From contig JANNOM010000075.1 of assembly GCA_031399065.1 (NCBI GenBank), positions 60,255 through 124,254 on the forward strand: a DNA stretch of 64,000 nt, given 5' to 3'. The stretch's first letter is position 1; the number at the start of each line of letters is the position of its first letter. The notes under the pieces were generated by a model that was not told where the DNA came from, did not search any database, and saw only the letters and a program-made list of their open reading frames with translations. Made by a program: the position numbers and the translations under genes. Below, one piece after another: positions 25,101 through 33,719 of this stretch. The DNA comes from JADCRZ01 sp031399065 (GTDB lineage: Bacteria; Bacteroidota; Bacteroidia; Chitinophagales; Chitinophagaceae).

Positions 25101-26717
25101 CATTACCAGCCTCTCCCTTATAGGGTCTATAGGTGGGTTGGTAACCTGTGCGAACAATTGCTTGAAATAACTGCTAAGATGCTGTGGCTGATCGCTTAGC
25201 ACGGCTAATGGAATATCTGTTCCCATCGAGGCGATAGGCTCTTTACCATCAGTGGCCATAGTGGAGATGATTATTTCCAGGTCCTCGGTAGAATAGCCAA
25301 ACGCCTTCTGGTATTTAAAAACCTGGTCGCTTTCCAGGTGGGTAAACATTACCCTCGGCTCAGGAAGTTCTTCTAATCGTATTTTGTATTTATTTAACCA
25401 CTCAATGTATGGCTTTTGTGAGGTAATTGTCTTTTTTAATTCGTCGTCGCTGATGATCCGTCCCTGCTCCAGGTCTACCACGAACATTTTACCGGGCTGC
25501 AAACGGCCGTTCTCTTTGATAAGGGAAGGGTGCACAGGCAGCGCGCCCGTTTCGGAAGCCATGATCACGCGGTCGTCTGTAGTAACGCAATACCGCGAAG
25601 GGCGCAGGCCATTCCGGTCGAGGGTGGCACCAATGATCTTGCCATCGGTAAAAGAGATGGAAGCCGGTCCGTCCCAGGGTTCCATGAACGAGGCGTGAAA
25701 TTCGTAAAAAGCTTTTTTAACGGGGTCCATCTGCTCGTTGCTGTCCCATGCTTCCGGTATCAGCATCATCATTACATGCGGCAGAGAACGGCCGCACAAG
25801 GTCAGCAGTTCGATCATATTATCGAGGCAGGCGGAATCCGACTGTCCGGGCGTAACGATCGGCAGCAGCATATCCATTTCTTCCTTGGTAAAAAAAGACG
25901 AGAAGAAGCCTTTTTCGCTGGTCTTCAGCCAGTTCAGGTTACCCTGCAACGTATTGATCTCCCCGTTGTGGGCAATGTAACGGAACGGCTGTGCCAGCTT
26001 CCAGGAAGGGAAGGTGTTGGTAGCAAAGCGGGAGTGGACCAGCCCGAAAGCTGACACCACTCGCTTATTGCTTAAGTCCGGAAAATAACGGCGAACCTGG
26101 CCACTCGTTAGCTGCCCTTTATATACAACGGTTTTATAAGAAAGGGAAGCCAGGTAAAAACCGATGGCGTCTTTCCGGATAGTATTGTTAATGGTATGAC
26201 TGGCATGATTACGCAATACGAAGAGTTTGCGCTCGAACTCCTCTGGGTTTACGATATGATCCGGACAGGCCACGAATACCTGTTCTATCTCGGGCTCCAC
26301 GGAAAGCGCAGTGGGTCCGATGCCTTCCGTGTTTACCGGAACTTTGCGGTAGGCCAATATGTCCAGCCCGCATTTTTCTGCAGCGCGGTTAAAAATATCG
26401 CGGCACTCTTCTTTCAACCTTATGTCTTTCGGGAAAAATATAACACCTACTCCATATTTGCCGTAGGCTGGCAGGTGAACACCCATTCGCACACATTCAT
26501 CAAAAAAGAATTCGTGGGGGGTCTGAATCATGATGCCCGCTCCATCTCCCGTATTGTTTTCACAGCCGCAGGCTCCGCGGTGTTCCATGTTTTCAAGAAT
26601 TGTAAGCGCATCGCCGACGATCTGGTGACTTTTGTTGCTTTTGATATTGGCAACAAATCCAATTCCACATGAGTCATGCTCAAATTCCGGAGAATACAAA
26701 CCAGTAGTACTTGCCAT
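22194..26717 (-). CDS. gltB: Glutamate synthase large subunit
   Basis: Transfers the amide nitrogen of glutamine to 2-oxoglutarate, giving two glutamates. It has 1507 residues. The class II glutaminase domain starts at Cys17 (EFEHDSCGIGF) after a 16-residue propeptide, as in other GltB. The FMN/synthase domain is in the second half (GEGGEDELRY, QMKTGRDIAIATLLGAEEWG). The [3Fe-4S] cysteines are in CHLNTCPVG. The C-terminal GXGXG beta-helix carries GVGDHGCEYMTGGRVVILG. It is the first gene of gltBD, with a predicted promoter upstream. The glutamate formed feeds the aminotransferases of the ilv/leu pathway. Confidence 0.98.
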   Translation of the reverse strand: MASTTGLYSPEFEHDSCGIGFVANIKSNKSHQIVGDALTILENMEHRGACGCENNTGDGAGIMIQTPHEFFFDECVRMGVHLPAYGKYGVGVIFFPKDIRLKEECRDIFNRAAEKCGLDILAYRKVPVNTEGIGPTALSVEPEIEQVFVACPDHIVNPEEFERKLFVLRNHASHTINNTIRKDAIGFYLASLSYKTVVYKGQLTSGQVRRYFPDLSNKRVVSAFGLVHSRFATNTFPSWKLAQPFRYIAHNGEINTLQGNLNWLKTSEKGFFSSFFTKEEMDMLLPIVTPGQSDSACLDNMIELLTLCGRSLPHVMMMLIPEAWDSNEQMDPVKKAFYEFHASFMEPWDGPASISFTDGKIIGATLDRNGLRPSRYCVTTDDRVIMASETGALPVHPSLIKENGRLQPGKMFVVDLEQGRIISDDELKKTITSQKPYIEWLNKYKIRLEELPEPRVMFTHLESDQVFKYQKAFGYSTEDLEIIISTMATDGKEPIASMGTDIPLAVLSDQPQHLSSYFKQLFAQVTNPPIDPIRERLVMSLATFAGNNGNLLEEDSLACHSVALKQPVLTNHELEKIRSIDTGIFQAKTLQTYFRADGKPGSLQKALDRLCRYAVDAVEDGFEVLILTDRAIDSDHAPIPSLLATAAVHHHLIRKGFRGQVGIIVEAGDVWEVHHFACLIGFGATAINPYLALSTIRDLKINGRLQTDIDVDYLKKNYIKAVNDGLLKVFSKMGISTLQSYQGAQIFEIIGINKTVVDKYFTGATSRIEGMGLDEIAKEILAKHHLAFSKKDIPVELLPVGGVYQWKRKGEFHLFNPQTIHLLQYSTSMNDYAIFKKYSKAVNEQAEKAVTLRSLFQFKRTRPSVSIDEVEPAENIFKRFATGAMSFGSISHEAHSTLAIAMNRIGAKSNTGEGGEDELRYELLPNGDSMKSAIKQVASARFGVTSNYLTMANELQIKMAQGAKPGEGGQLPGHKVDEWIGKVRHSTPGVGLISPPPHHDIYSIEDLAQLIFDLKNANRDARISVKLVSKAGVGTIATGVVKAKADVVLIAGFDGGTGASPMSSIKHAGLPWELGLAETHQTLVKNKLRSRVVVQADGQMKTGRDIAIATLLGAEEWGVATAALIVEGCIMMRKCHLNTCPVGVATQDPELRKRFTGNPDHVVNFFRFMVQEFREIMAELGYKTVNEMVGQAENLEARPDIKHWKYSKLDLSPILYKEPASAFTGLYNSEQQDHGMADVLDWKLLEAARPALDQQQKAFASFPIKNTDRTTGTLLSNEISKKYGSKGLPDDTIHFKFNGTAGQSFGAFNTHGVTLELEGDANDYFGKGLSGARLVIYPSHLATFVPEENIIIGNVAFYGATSGNAYIRGKAGERFAVRNSGASAVVEGVGDHGCEYMTGGRVVILGDTGRNFAAGMSGGIAYVYDVKAQFASLCNREMVDLDPVLNGDGAELRDMIENHFAYTGSAVARFILGDFENQLKNFVKVFPKDYKKALAERVSSEAATINK

Positions 26718-26801
26718 CGTTGATTAATAGTTTGGTTAGATAAATTTCAATAAAATCGTCATTTCCCAGAATAATAGTCTGGAAAATAGCAAGCAGGCAA
26801 G

Positions 26802-26833
26802 TGAAAATACGAATAAAATCGGGCTAAATCAAA
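26802..26833 (-). promoter_or_regulatory. Predicted gltBD promoter
   Basis: On the minus strand TTTG (26833-26830), a 20-bp spacer and TATTTTCA (26809-26802) match the Bacteroidota -33/-7 arrangement, with a partial -7. The leader of about 80 nt includes a small stem (CCAGA/TCTGG at 26766-26782). Confidence 0.45.
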
Positions 26834-26914
26834 AATTCTTCAGTTGTTTTTGTCTGTATCATCACCTAATACCCTATCATCAGCTTAGCAGTTGTTAGCG
26901 CTCCGTGGCGGTAC

Positions 26915-28210
26915 TTATACCAAATAGCCAAACAAGTTATCATTATTTTTTAATTCAGTAAAATTGATGTTAAATGATCGCAGATTCTGAATCAGTTTTT
27001 CATAATCTTCCCGGCTTAATAGTTCTATACCTACCAGGGCCGGGCCTGTTTCCTTATTGTGTTTCTGCATGTATTCGAAGCGGGTGATATCATCGTTCGG
27101 ACCCAGTACATGGTTCACGAATTCCTTCAGCGCACCCGGCCGCTGGGCGAAGCGGATCAGGAAATAATGCTTAAGGCCCTCAAATTGTAAAGACCGCTCT
27201 TTAATCTCCTGCATCCGGTCGATATCATTATTACTGCCGCTTACTATACACACGATACTTTTACCTTTTATATCGGAAGCATAATCATCCAACGCAGCTA
27301 TAGACAAAGCTCCCGCGGGCTCCACCACGATCGCGTCTTCATTGTATAATTTAAGGATGGTAGAACAGATCTTGCCTTCCGGTACCAGGTGCATATCGTC
27401 CAGTACATCCCGGCAAATGGAAAACGTTACATCACCCACTCTTTTTACAGAAGCACCGTCCACAAAGCGTTCGATACTATCCAGTTCCACGGGATGACCA
27501 GCCTTAAGTGCCTCTTTCATGGAGGGTGCACCTTCCGGTTCCAGGCCGATAATTTTAGTATGAGGAAAGAATGTTTTAAAGTAAGCACCCACACCCGCTG
27601 CCAGGCCACCGCCGCCTACCGGTAAAAATAAAAAGTCGATAGGGTAAGATGTTGAAGGAAAATCCTCCAAGATCTCCAGTCCAACCGTTCCCTGCCCTTC
27701 GATGATACGTATATCATCGAAGGGGGGAATAAAGGTCATGCCATTTTCTTCCGTGTATATTTTAGCGGCCACAGCACAATCGTCGAACGTGTCGCCTACC
27801 AGTTTTACTTCTATAAAATGTTCTCCGAACATTTTGGTCTGGCTTACTTTCTGGTTGGGGGTTATGATCGGCATAAACACCACGCCTTTAACATTCAGCA
27901 GTTTGCAGCTATAGGCAAAGCCCTGTGCATGATTACCGGCACTGGCGCATACCACCCCTTTGGCGAGCTGCTCCTGCGGAAGGGTGCTCATCATATTGTA
28001 TGCCCCCCGCAGCTTATAGGAGCGCACCACCTGCAAGTCTTCTCTTTTAAGAAATACTTTGCACTGGTATTTCCGGCTCAGGTTAGCGTTGTACGTTAGC
28101 GGCGTTCTGATCGCCACGTTCCGTAAGCGTTCGGCCGCTTTTCTAAAGTCCAGCGGGTAGCTGGTGCCATCGTTATCTCTCTTCTTTTCCAGTATGCCTT
28201 GCGCCTCCAT
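26915..28210 (-). CDS. ilvA: Threonine dehydratase (biosynthetic type)
   Basis: Deaminates threonine to 2-oxobutyrate, the entry to isoleucine. It has 431 residues. The PLP lysine is K66 in RSYKLRGAYN; the Gly-rich cofactor loop is LPVGGGGLAAG (about 197). The C-terminal ACT-like domain (about 345-431, HYFLIRFAQRPGALKEFV) is a single module, shorter than the double regulatory domain of E. coli IlvA; it is still likely to bind isoleucine or valine. It is the last gene of ilvDBNCA, 17 bp after ilvC. This links the isoleucine route to the threonine operon nearby. Confidence 0.95.
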   Translation of the reverse strand: MEAQGILEKKRDNDGTSYPLDFRKAAERLRNVAIRTPLTYNANLSRKYQCKVFLKREDLQVVRSYKLRGAYNMMSTLPQEQLAKGVVCASAGNHAQGFAYSCKLLNVKGVVFMPIITPNQKVSQTKMFGEHFIEVKLVGDTFDDCAVAAKIYTEENGMTFIPPFDDIRIIEGQGTVGLEILEDFPSTSYPIDFLFLPVGGGGLAAGVGAYFKTFFPHTKIIGLEPEGAPSMKEALKAGHPVELDSIERFVDGASVKRVGDVTFSICRDVLDDMHLVPEGKICSTILKLYNEDAIVVEPAGALSIAALDDYASDIKGKSIVCIVSGSNNDIDRMQEIKERSLQFEGLKHYFLIRFAQRPGALKEFVNHVLGPNDDITRFEYMQKHNKETGPALVGIELLSREDYEKLIQNLRSFNINFTELKNNDNLFGYLV

Positions 28211-28227
28211 GTTTGATGATTTTGATA

Positions 28228-29295
28228 TTACTTTACTTCCAATGCCGCTTCCTGATTTTCAGGGCGCAGACTTCTTACCGTTTTACCGGCCTGCCACATT
28301 TCGCTGTCGCGCAGTTCCGCCAGCTCCACTTCCAGCTTCTCGCGGTAGTCTGGTTTGCTGTTGCTGTCTATAGAACGCTGCGATTCCTTGCCGGCAGCTA
28401 CGCTGTTGTACAGGTCGTTGAATACCGGTAAAGTGGCATCGCGGAATTTTTTCCACCAATCCAGCGCACCGCGCTGAGCCGTGGTGGAGCAGTTGGCATA
28501 CATCCAGTCCATCCCGTTTTCAGCAACCAGCGGCATCAGCGACTGGGTGAGTTCCTCCACCGTTTCGTTGAACGCCTCGGAAGGAGAGTGGCCATTTTTG
28601 CGCAGCACTTCGAACTGTGCGGCGAAGATACCCTGTATGGCTCCCATCAGCGTTCCGCGCTCTCCGGTAAGATCACTGAACACTTCTTTTTTAAAGTCGG
28701 TCTCAAACAGGTAACCACTACCTACGGCTATACCAAGCGCTATCACCCTTTCGAACGCGCGGCCGGTGGCATCCTGGTAAATGGCATAACTGCTGTTAAG
28801 GCCACGGCCCTGCAGGAACATACGGCGTAGGGAAGTTCCCGAGCCTTTGGGCGCTACCAGGAATACGTCTACGTCTTTAGGAGGAATTATGCTGGTTTGT
28901 TCTTTAAACGTAATGCCGAAGCCATGGGAAAAATAAAGTGCTTTACCGGGTGTAAGATGTTTTTGTACGGTAGGCCATAAAGCTATTTGAGCAGCATCGC
29001 TAAGCAAATAACAGATGATGGTGCCGCGCTCAAGGGCTTCTTCTATTTCAAATAAAGTTTCGCCCGGTACAAAGCCGTCACGGATCGCTTTATCCCATGT
29101 TTTGGAGTTCTTTCGCTGGCCCACGATTACGTTGATGCCGTTGTCTTTTTGGTTTAATGCCTGTCCCGGACCCTGAACGCCATAGCCTATCACTGCCACT
29201 GTTTCATTCCTCAGAATTTCCTGTGCCTTTTCCAGTGGAAATTCTTCGCGGGTCACCACGTTTTCTTCTACCCCACCAAAATTTAATTTTGCCAT
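28228..29295 (-). CDS. ilvC: Ketol-acid reductoisomerase
   Basis: Isomerises and reduces acetolactate or acetohydroxybutyrate with NAD(P)H and Mg2+. It has 355 residues. The nucleotide loop is VIGYGVQGPGQALN (about 34-47), followed by VGQRKNSKTWDKA, where basic residues normally bind the NADPH phosphate. Mg-binding acidic residues occur in FSDLTGERGTLMG and in the helical C-terminal half (NETVEELTQ). It lies between ilvN and ilvA; the 62-bp gap before it is T/G-rich on the plus strand and holds no terminator. Confidence 0.96.
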   Translation of the reverse strand: MAKLNFGGVEENVVTREEFPLEKAQEILRNETVAVIGYGVQGPGQALNQKDNGINVIVGQRKNSKTWDKAIRDGFVPGETLFEIEEALERGTIICYLLSDAAQIALWPTVQKHLTPGKALYFSHGFGITFKEQTSIIPPKDVDVFLVAPKGSGTSLRRMFLQGRGLNSSYAIYQDATGRAFERVIALGIAVGSGYLFETDFKKEVFSDLTGERGTLMGAIQGIFAAQFEVLRKNGHSPSEAFNETVEELTQSLMPLVAENGMDWMYANCSTTAQRGALDWWKKFRDATLPVFNDLYNSVAAGKESQRSIDSNSKPDYREKLEVELAELRDSEMWQAGKTVRSLRPENQEAALEVK

Positions 29296-29357
29296 TTTTT
29301 AGGTTTTTATTGTTTGTTATTGTTTGTTGTTAATGATACAGCATGCTTTACAAATAC

Positions 29358-29945
29358 TTACATGGTAAATATTTCATCCTTCTTATTCAGGAACTCGTTC
29401 TCCACTACTTCCTCACCCGGATCGGTTTGCTCGAACTCGCGGAGCCTTTCATGGAAGCCGCTGCTGGCTTTGATGATGGCTACCCGGGCACTGCGTACAA
29501 ACTCTATAATGCCGAAAGGTTCCAGCACTTCCACCAGCCGGTCGGTTTCTTCGCGGTGACCGCTGGTTTCGAAAATGGTATAGTCTTTCCGGATCACTAC
29601 CGCCCGGGCACCGTACTCTCTTAAGAGCCTTTCCACTTTTACTTTCTCCGCTATTTCATCGGTAGGTACTTTGTAAAGTGCCAGTTCCTGCCATACGATT
29701 TCTTCATCGGTATTATAAAAGCATTTTAAAACATCCACCTGTTTTTCGATCTGCCTGGCCAGTTTTTTAACCACGTCTTCCGTTTCGTTGATGACGATGG
29801 TAAAGCGATGGATACCTTCTATTTCGGATGGAGAAGTATTCAGGCTTTCTATGTTGATCTTCCTTCGCGAAAACATGATCGCGATGCGGTTCAGCAAACC
29901 GATCTGGTTTTCCGTATACACCGTTATGGTAAACTCCTGCTTCAT
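29358..29945 (-). CDS. ilvN: Acetolactate synthase small (regulatory) subunit
   Basis: The regulatory partner of IlvB, 195 residues. It has an N-terminal ACT domain (FTITVYTENQIGLLNRIAIM, residues 4-23) that binds valine in the family, and a C-terminal domain (IVWQELALYKVPTD onward) typical of the longer IlvH type. It starts 45 bp after ilvB. It is sometimes named ilvH. Confidence is high from full-length similarity. Confidence 0.94.
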   Translation of the reverse strand: MKQEFTITVYTENQIGLLNRIAIMFSRRKINIESLNTSPSEIEGIHRFTIVINETEDVVKKLARQIEKQVDVLKCFYNTDEEIVWQELALYKVPTDEIAEKVKVERLLREYGARAVVIRKDYTIFETSGHREETDRLVEVLEPFGIIEFVRSARVAIIKASSGFHERLREFEQTDPGEEVVENEFLNKKDEIFTM

Positions 29946-29990
29946 AAATTATTTGTTTAACTGTTGATCCGATGTTAATGCTGCCGCCTT

Positions 29991-31733
29991 TTACTTCAAC
30001 CTGATTTCGCTTACGCTGCATCCCTGTGGCACCATGGGAAATACATTATTTTCTTTTCCCACATGCACTTCCAGCAGGTAAGAGCCGGGGTGTTGCAGCA
30101 TAACGCTCAGGGCTTCCTTTAACGTTTCTCTTTCAGATATGCTGCTGCCTGCAATACCGTACGCTTTCGCCACCATTACAAAATCGGGACTGGCAATATC
30201 CACGAACGAGTAACGCTTATCGTTGAATAATTGCTGCCATTGCCGCACCATGCCCAGGAAATGATTATTGAGTATCAGGATTTTTACGTTTACTTCGGAT
30301 TGCATAATGGTACCCAGTTCCTGTATGGTCATCTGTATCCCGCCATCGCCTATCACAGCTACCACCGTTCTGTCCGGTGCCCCGAACTTGGCACCAATGG
30401 CCGCTGGCAGGGCGAAGCCCATGGTACCCAGTCCGCCTGAAGTTATATTGCTCTTGCTTTGGTTGAACCGTGCATAGCGGCAGGCTACCATCTGGTGCTG
30501 ACCCACGTCGGTTACTATCACAGCATCTCCGTTGGTAAGATCGTTCAGTACATTAATCACTTCTCCCATGGTAATCTCCCCTTCGGAAGGATGCAATTCG
30601 TTGTTGATGCATACTTCTTCCTCTTCTTTCTGAAAGTCCTTAAACCGCTGCAGCCATTGCGGGTAACATTTTTGCTCCAGCTGGGAAGTGAGAAGAGGCA
30701 GGGTTTCTTTGCAATCGCCCCACACCGGTACAGTCGTTTTTACATTCTTATCTATTTCGGAAGGGTCTATATCGAGGTGTATCACTTTCGCCTGTTTTGC
30801 GTATTTATCCAGTCTTCCCGTGACCCGGTCGTCGAACCGCATACCCACCGCTATCAATACGTCGCATTCGTTGGTAAGCACATTGGGCCCGTAATTGCCA
30901 TGCATACCCAGCATACCTACGTTGAGCGGGTGACTGGTGGGCAGGGCGCTTAAGCCCAGTATCGTCCATGCGGAAGGGATGCCCGCTTTTTCGATGAACT
31001 GTTTAAATTCCTTTTCCGCCCTGCCCAGTATAACGCCCTGTCCAAAGATCACGAAGGGCTTTTCCGCTTCGTTGATCAGTTTGGCGGCACGTTCTATATA
31101 CTCCTTGCGAATGATCGGTTTGGGGCGGTAACTTCTGATATGGTTGCAGGGTGTGTATCCTTCGTATTCAAACGGTTGTATCTGTGCGTTCTTGGTGATA
31201 TCGATCAGTACGGGTCCCGGTCTTCCGCTTTTGGCAATATAAAATGCTTTTGCCAGCACTGCCGGTATCTCGGTGGCATCCGTAACCTGGTAGTTCCATT
31301 TGGTAACGGGTGTGGTTATATTGATCACGTCCGTTTCCTGGAAAGCATCCGTGCCCAGCAGGTGAGCGAATACCTGCCCGGTGATGGCCACTATGGGGGT
31401 ACTGTCGATCATTGCGTCGGCAAGGCCGGTTACCAGGTTGGTAGCACCCGGACCGCTGGTGGCGAATACCACGCCTACGCGCCCTGATGTACGCGCATAT
31501 CCCTGTGCTGCATGAATGCCGCCCTGCTCGTGACGTACGAGTATATGCTTCAGTTTTTGCTGGTAGTCGTACAGCGCATCATAGATGGGCATAATGGCAC
31601 CGCCCGGATATCCGAAGATCGTATCGACGCCTTCCGCTATAAACGATTCCAGCACCGCCTGAGAGCCGGTAAGGGTAGTGGTGGTTTTAACGGCGGCAGC
31701 GGCTTTGTCTTTTTTTATTTCAAGCGTTTCCAT
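29991..31733 (-). CDS. ilvB: Acetolactate synthase large (catalytic) subunit
   Basis: Condenses pyruvate with pyruvate or 2-oxobutyrate using thiamine diphosphate, FAD and Mg2+. It has 580 residues. Blocks seen: IFGYPGGAIMPIYDAL (about 39), the catalytic Glu in RHEQGGIHAAQGYAR (about 63), and the ThDP/Mg motif GDGGIQMTIQELGT...LNNHFLGMVRQWQ (about 458-495). The first about 20 residues are a Lys-rich extension without family signal. It is the second gene of the ilv operon, 38 bp after ilvD. Confidence 0.97.
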   Translation of the reverse strand: METLEIKKDKAAAAVKTTTTLTGSQAVLESFIAEGVDTIFGYPGGAIMPIYDALYDYQQKLKHILVRHEQGGIHAAQGYARTSGRVGVVFATSGPGATNLVTGLADAMIDSTPIVAITGQVFAHLLGTDAFQETDVINITTPVTKWNYQVTDATEIPAVLAKAFYIAKSGRPGPVLIDITKNAQIQPFEYEGYTPCNHIRSYRPKPIIRKEYIERAAKLINEAEKPFVIFGQGVILGRAEKEFKQFIEKAGIPSAWTILGLSALPTSHPLNVGMLGMHGNYGPNVLTNECDVLIAVGMRFDDRVTGRLDKYAKQAKVIHLDIDPSEIDKNVKTTVPVWGDCKETLPLLTSQLEQKCYPQWLQRFKDFQKEEEEVCINNELHPSEGEITMGEVINVLNDLTNGDAVIVTDVGQHQMVACRYARFNQSKSNITSGGLGTMGFALPAAIGAKFGAPDRTVVAVIGDGGIQMTIQELGTIMQSEVNVKILILNNHFLGMVRQWQQLFNDKRYSFVDIASPDFVMVAKAYGIAGSSISERETLKEALSVMLQHPGSYLLEVHVGKENNVFPMVPQGCSVSEIRLK

Positions 31734-31771
31734 AATTCAGTTTTTATATTAATGGTATCGTATAATTATGT

Positions 31772-33451
31772 TTATGCTTCGTCGGTCACACAGCCTTCAG
31801 ATGCGTCTTTTACCTGTCTCGCGTATTTGTATAAAGCACCTTTTGCAGCTTTTAGCGCGGGCTGCTTCCAGCCGGCTTTTCGTTGTGCGATCACGTCCTC
31901 CGCCACTTTAAGGTTGATGGTATTGGAACTGGCATCCAGTTCTATAATATCTTCGTCATGCACCAGGGCTATCAATCCCCCGTCATGGGCTTCGGGCGTA
32001 ATATGGCCGACAACGAATCCATGGGTGCCCCCGCTGAACCGTCCGTCCGTAATAAGGGCTACGCTTTTGCCCAGCCCTGCCCCTATGATGGCGGAAGTGG
32101 GTTTCAGCATCTCCGGCATACCCGGACCGCCCTTCGGTCCTACATATCGTATCACCACTACATCACCCGCTTTTATTTTCCCGGAATTAATTCCTTTGAT
32201 CAGTTCAAACTCACCGTCGAACACGCGCGCCGGTCCCACGAACTTTTCTCCTTCCTTACCGCTGATCTTGGCCACGCTTCCCTTTTCAGCGAGGTTGCCA
32301 TATAGTATTTGCAAATGCCCGGTAGCTTTTAGCGGCGCACTCAATGGATAAATGATCTTCTGCTGGTCGAAATCCAGGTCGGGAACGGATTGCAGGTTCT
32401 CCGCAATTGTTTTACCCGTAACGGTCATACAATCACCATGCAGCAGTCCCTGACCAAGCAGGTATTTCATTACAGCCGGTACGCCTCCGTATTGATGCAG
32501 GTCCTGCATCAGGTATTTTCCACTGGGCTTAAAGTCGGCCAGTACAGGGATCCTGTTGCTGATATCCTGGAAATCGTCCTGGGTTAAATGAACATCCACA
32601 CTTTTGGCCATGGCGATCAGGTGCAGTACCGCATTGGTGGACCCGCCCAGTACCATGATGGTCACGATGGCGTTTTCAAATGCTTTACGCGTCATGATAT
32701 CGGATGGCTTGATATCTTTTTCGAGTATTAATAAAATGGCTTTACCAGCTTCCCGGCACTCCCGCTGTTTATCTTCACTCAATGCGGGGTTGGAGGAGGA
32801 ATAGGGGAGGCTCATGCCCAATGCTTCTATAGCAGATGCCATTGTGTTGGCCGTATACATGCCGCCGCAGGCACCCGCACCCGGACAGGAGTTCATCACG
32901 ATTCCCTTGAAGTCCTCATCACTCAACTGGCCCGCTATTTTTTTACCCAGTGCCTCGAAGGCAGAAACGATGTTCAGGTCTTCTCCTTTATAGTGACCGG
33001 GCGCTATGGTGCCACCATATACCATGATGGCGGGCCTGTTAAGGCGGCCCATGGCCATAATGGAACCCGGCATATTTTTATCGCATCCGGGAATGGCTAC
33101 CACACCGTCGTAATACTGCGCGCCGCAAACGGCTTCTATACTGTCTGCAATAATATCCCGGCTTACCAGTGAGTAACGCATACCGTCAGTGCCATTGCTG
33201 ATACCGTCGCTTACGCCGATGGTATTAAAAATGAGACCTACCAGTCCGTTATCCCACACGCCCTGCTTTACCACTCTCGCCAGGTCGTTCAGGTGCATAT
33301 TGCAGGTATTGCCATCATACCCCATGCTAACGATACCTACCTGTGCTTTTTTGAGATCGGCATCGGTAAGACCAATGCCATAAAGCATTGCCTGCGCAGC
33401 GGGTTGCGTTTCGTCCTGTGTAATCGTCTTGCTGTATTTATTTAATTCCAT
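31772..33451 (-). CDS. ilvD: Dihydroxy-acid dehydratase
   Basis: Dehydrates dihydroxy acids to the 2-oxo acids of valine and isoleucine; an iron-sulfur enzyme. It has 559 residues. Cluster cysteines are in CNMHLNDLA (about 50), PGCDKNMPGS (about 118) and SCPGAGACGGMYTANTM (about 189-206). The C-terminal Ser/substrate region is DGRFSGGTHGFVVGHI. It is the first structural gene after the ilv attenuator; its start is 45 nt beyond the terminator hairpin, so its expression should depend on readthrough. Confidence 0.97.
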   Translation of the reverse strand: MELNKYSKTITQDETQPAAQAMLYGIGLTDADLKKAQVGIVSMGYDGNTCNMHLNDLARVVKQGVWDNGLVGLIFNTIGVSDGISNGTDGMRYSLVSRDIIADSIEAVCGAQYYDGVVAIPGCDKNMPGSIMAMGRLNRPAIMVYGGTIAPGHYKGEDLNIVSAFEALGKKIAGQLSDEDFKGIVMNSCPGAGACGGMYTANTMASAIEALGMSLPYSSSNPALSEDKQRECREAGKAILLILEKDIKPSDIMTRKAFENAIVTIMVLGGSTNAVLHLIAMAKSVDVHLTQDDFQDISNRIPVLADFKPSGKYLMQDLHQYGGVPAVMKYLLGQGLLHGDCMTVTGKTIAENLQSVPDLDFDQQKIIYPLSAPLKATGHLQILYGNLAEKGSVAKISGKEGEKFVGPARVFDGEFELIKGINSGKIKAGDVVVIRYVGPKGGPGMPEMLKPTSAIIGAGLGKSVALITDGRFSGGTHGFVVGHITPEAHDGGLIALVHDEDIIELDASSNTINLKVAEDVIAQRKAGWKQPALKAAKGALYKYARQVKDASEGCVTDEA

Positions 33452-33496
33452 CTTTTTACCATCCGTTTTTTAATGTGTGCCGGGACTTATGATAAT

Positions 33497-33524
33497 AAAA
33501 AAACCCGCCTTTTTGGAGGCGGGT
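33497..33524 (-). terminator. ilv attenuator terminator
   Basis: On the minus strand ACCCGCCT (33524-33517), loop CCAAAA and AGGCGGGT (33510-33503) form an 8-bp GC-rich stem followed by a run of Ts. It lies between the leader peptide stop and the ilvD start. Its 5' arm can instead pair with a segment inside the leader coding region. Confidence 0.93.
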
Positions 33525-33566
33525 CTGAGTATGTTTGGTTTTACCTTTTATACGTGAACGCCTCCA
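33514..33566 (-). promoter_or_regulatory. ilv antiterminator pairing
   Basis: TGGAGGCG in the leader coding region (minus strand 33566-33559, codons His29 to Val32) is perfectly complementary over 8 bp to CGCCTCCA in the terminator 5' arm and loop (33521-33514). Formation of this pairing excludes the terminator. The position fits the ribosome-stalling model: a ribosome paused on the earlier Val/Ile codons leaves the segment free; one that reaches the stop covers it. Confidence 0.82.
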
Positions 33567-33652
33567 TGCAATGCAGGAATAATAATAATGACCACCACCA
33601 CGATAACCGTGATGATTGAAACGACATTATTAAATAAACTGCCTCTTGACAT
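33548..33652 (-). CDS. ilv operon leader peptide
   Basis: A 34-codon frame with ATG at 33652 and TAA at 33550-33548. It begins MSRGSLFNNVVSIITV; residues 16-25 are VIVVVVIIII, and it ends PALHGGVHV. Ten consecutive Val/Ile codons are exactly what a leader sensing charged tRNA-Val and tRNA-Ile needs. It is followed by an antiterminator/terminator pair and then ilvD, and preceded by a good promoter. The peptide itself probably has no function. Confidence 0.88.
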   Translation of the reverse strand: MSRGSLFNNVVSIITVIVVVVIIIIPALHGGVHV

Positions 33653-33668
33653 AAAGGAATTTGTTTTG

Positions 33669-33699
33669 CGAATATACTCCCGCCTTATGAAACTACAAA
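33669..33699 (-). promoter_or_regulatory. ilv operon promoter
   Basis: On the minus strand TTTG (33699-33696), exactly 19 bp and TATATTCG (33676-33669) fit the Bacteroidota TTTG/TAnnTTTG promoter with one mismatch. The leader ATG lies 16 nt beyond, so the 5' untranslated part is very short. Confidence 0.72.
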
Positions 33700-33719
33700 G
33701 AACTTTTTACTACTATTTA

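Noticed and set aside
29300..29340. TTGTTTGTTATTGTTTGTTG repeat between ilvC and ilvN as a regulatory site
   Set aside because: Low-complexity sequence with no stem, promoter motif or spacing pattern.
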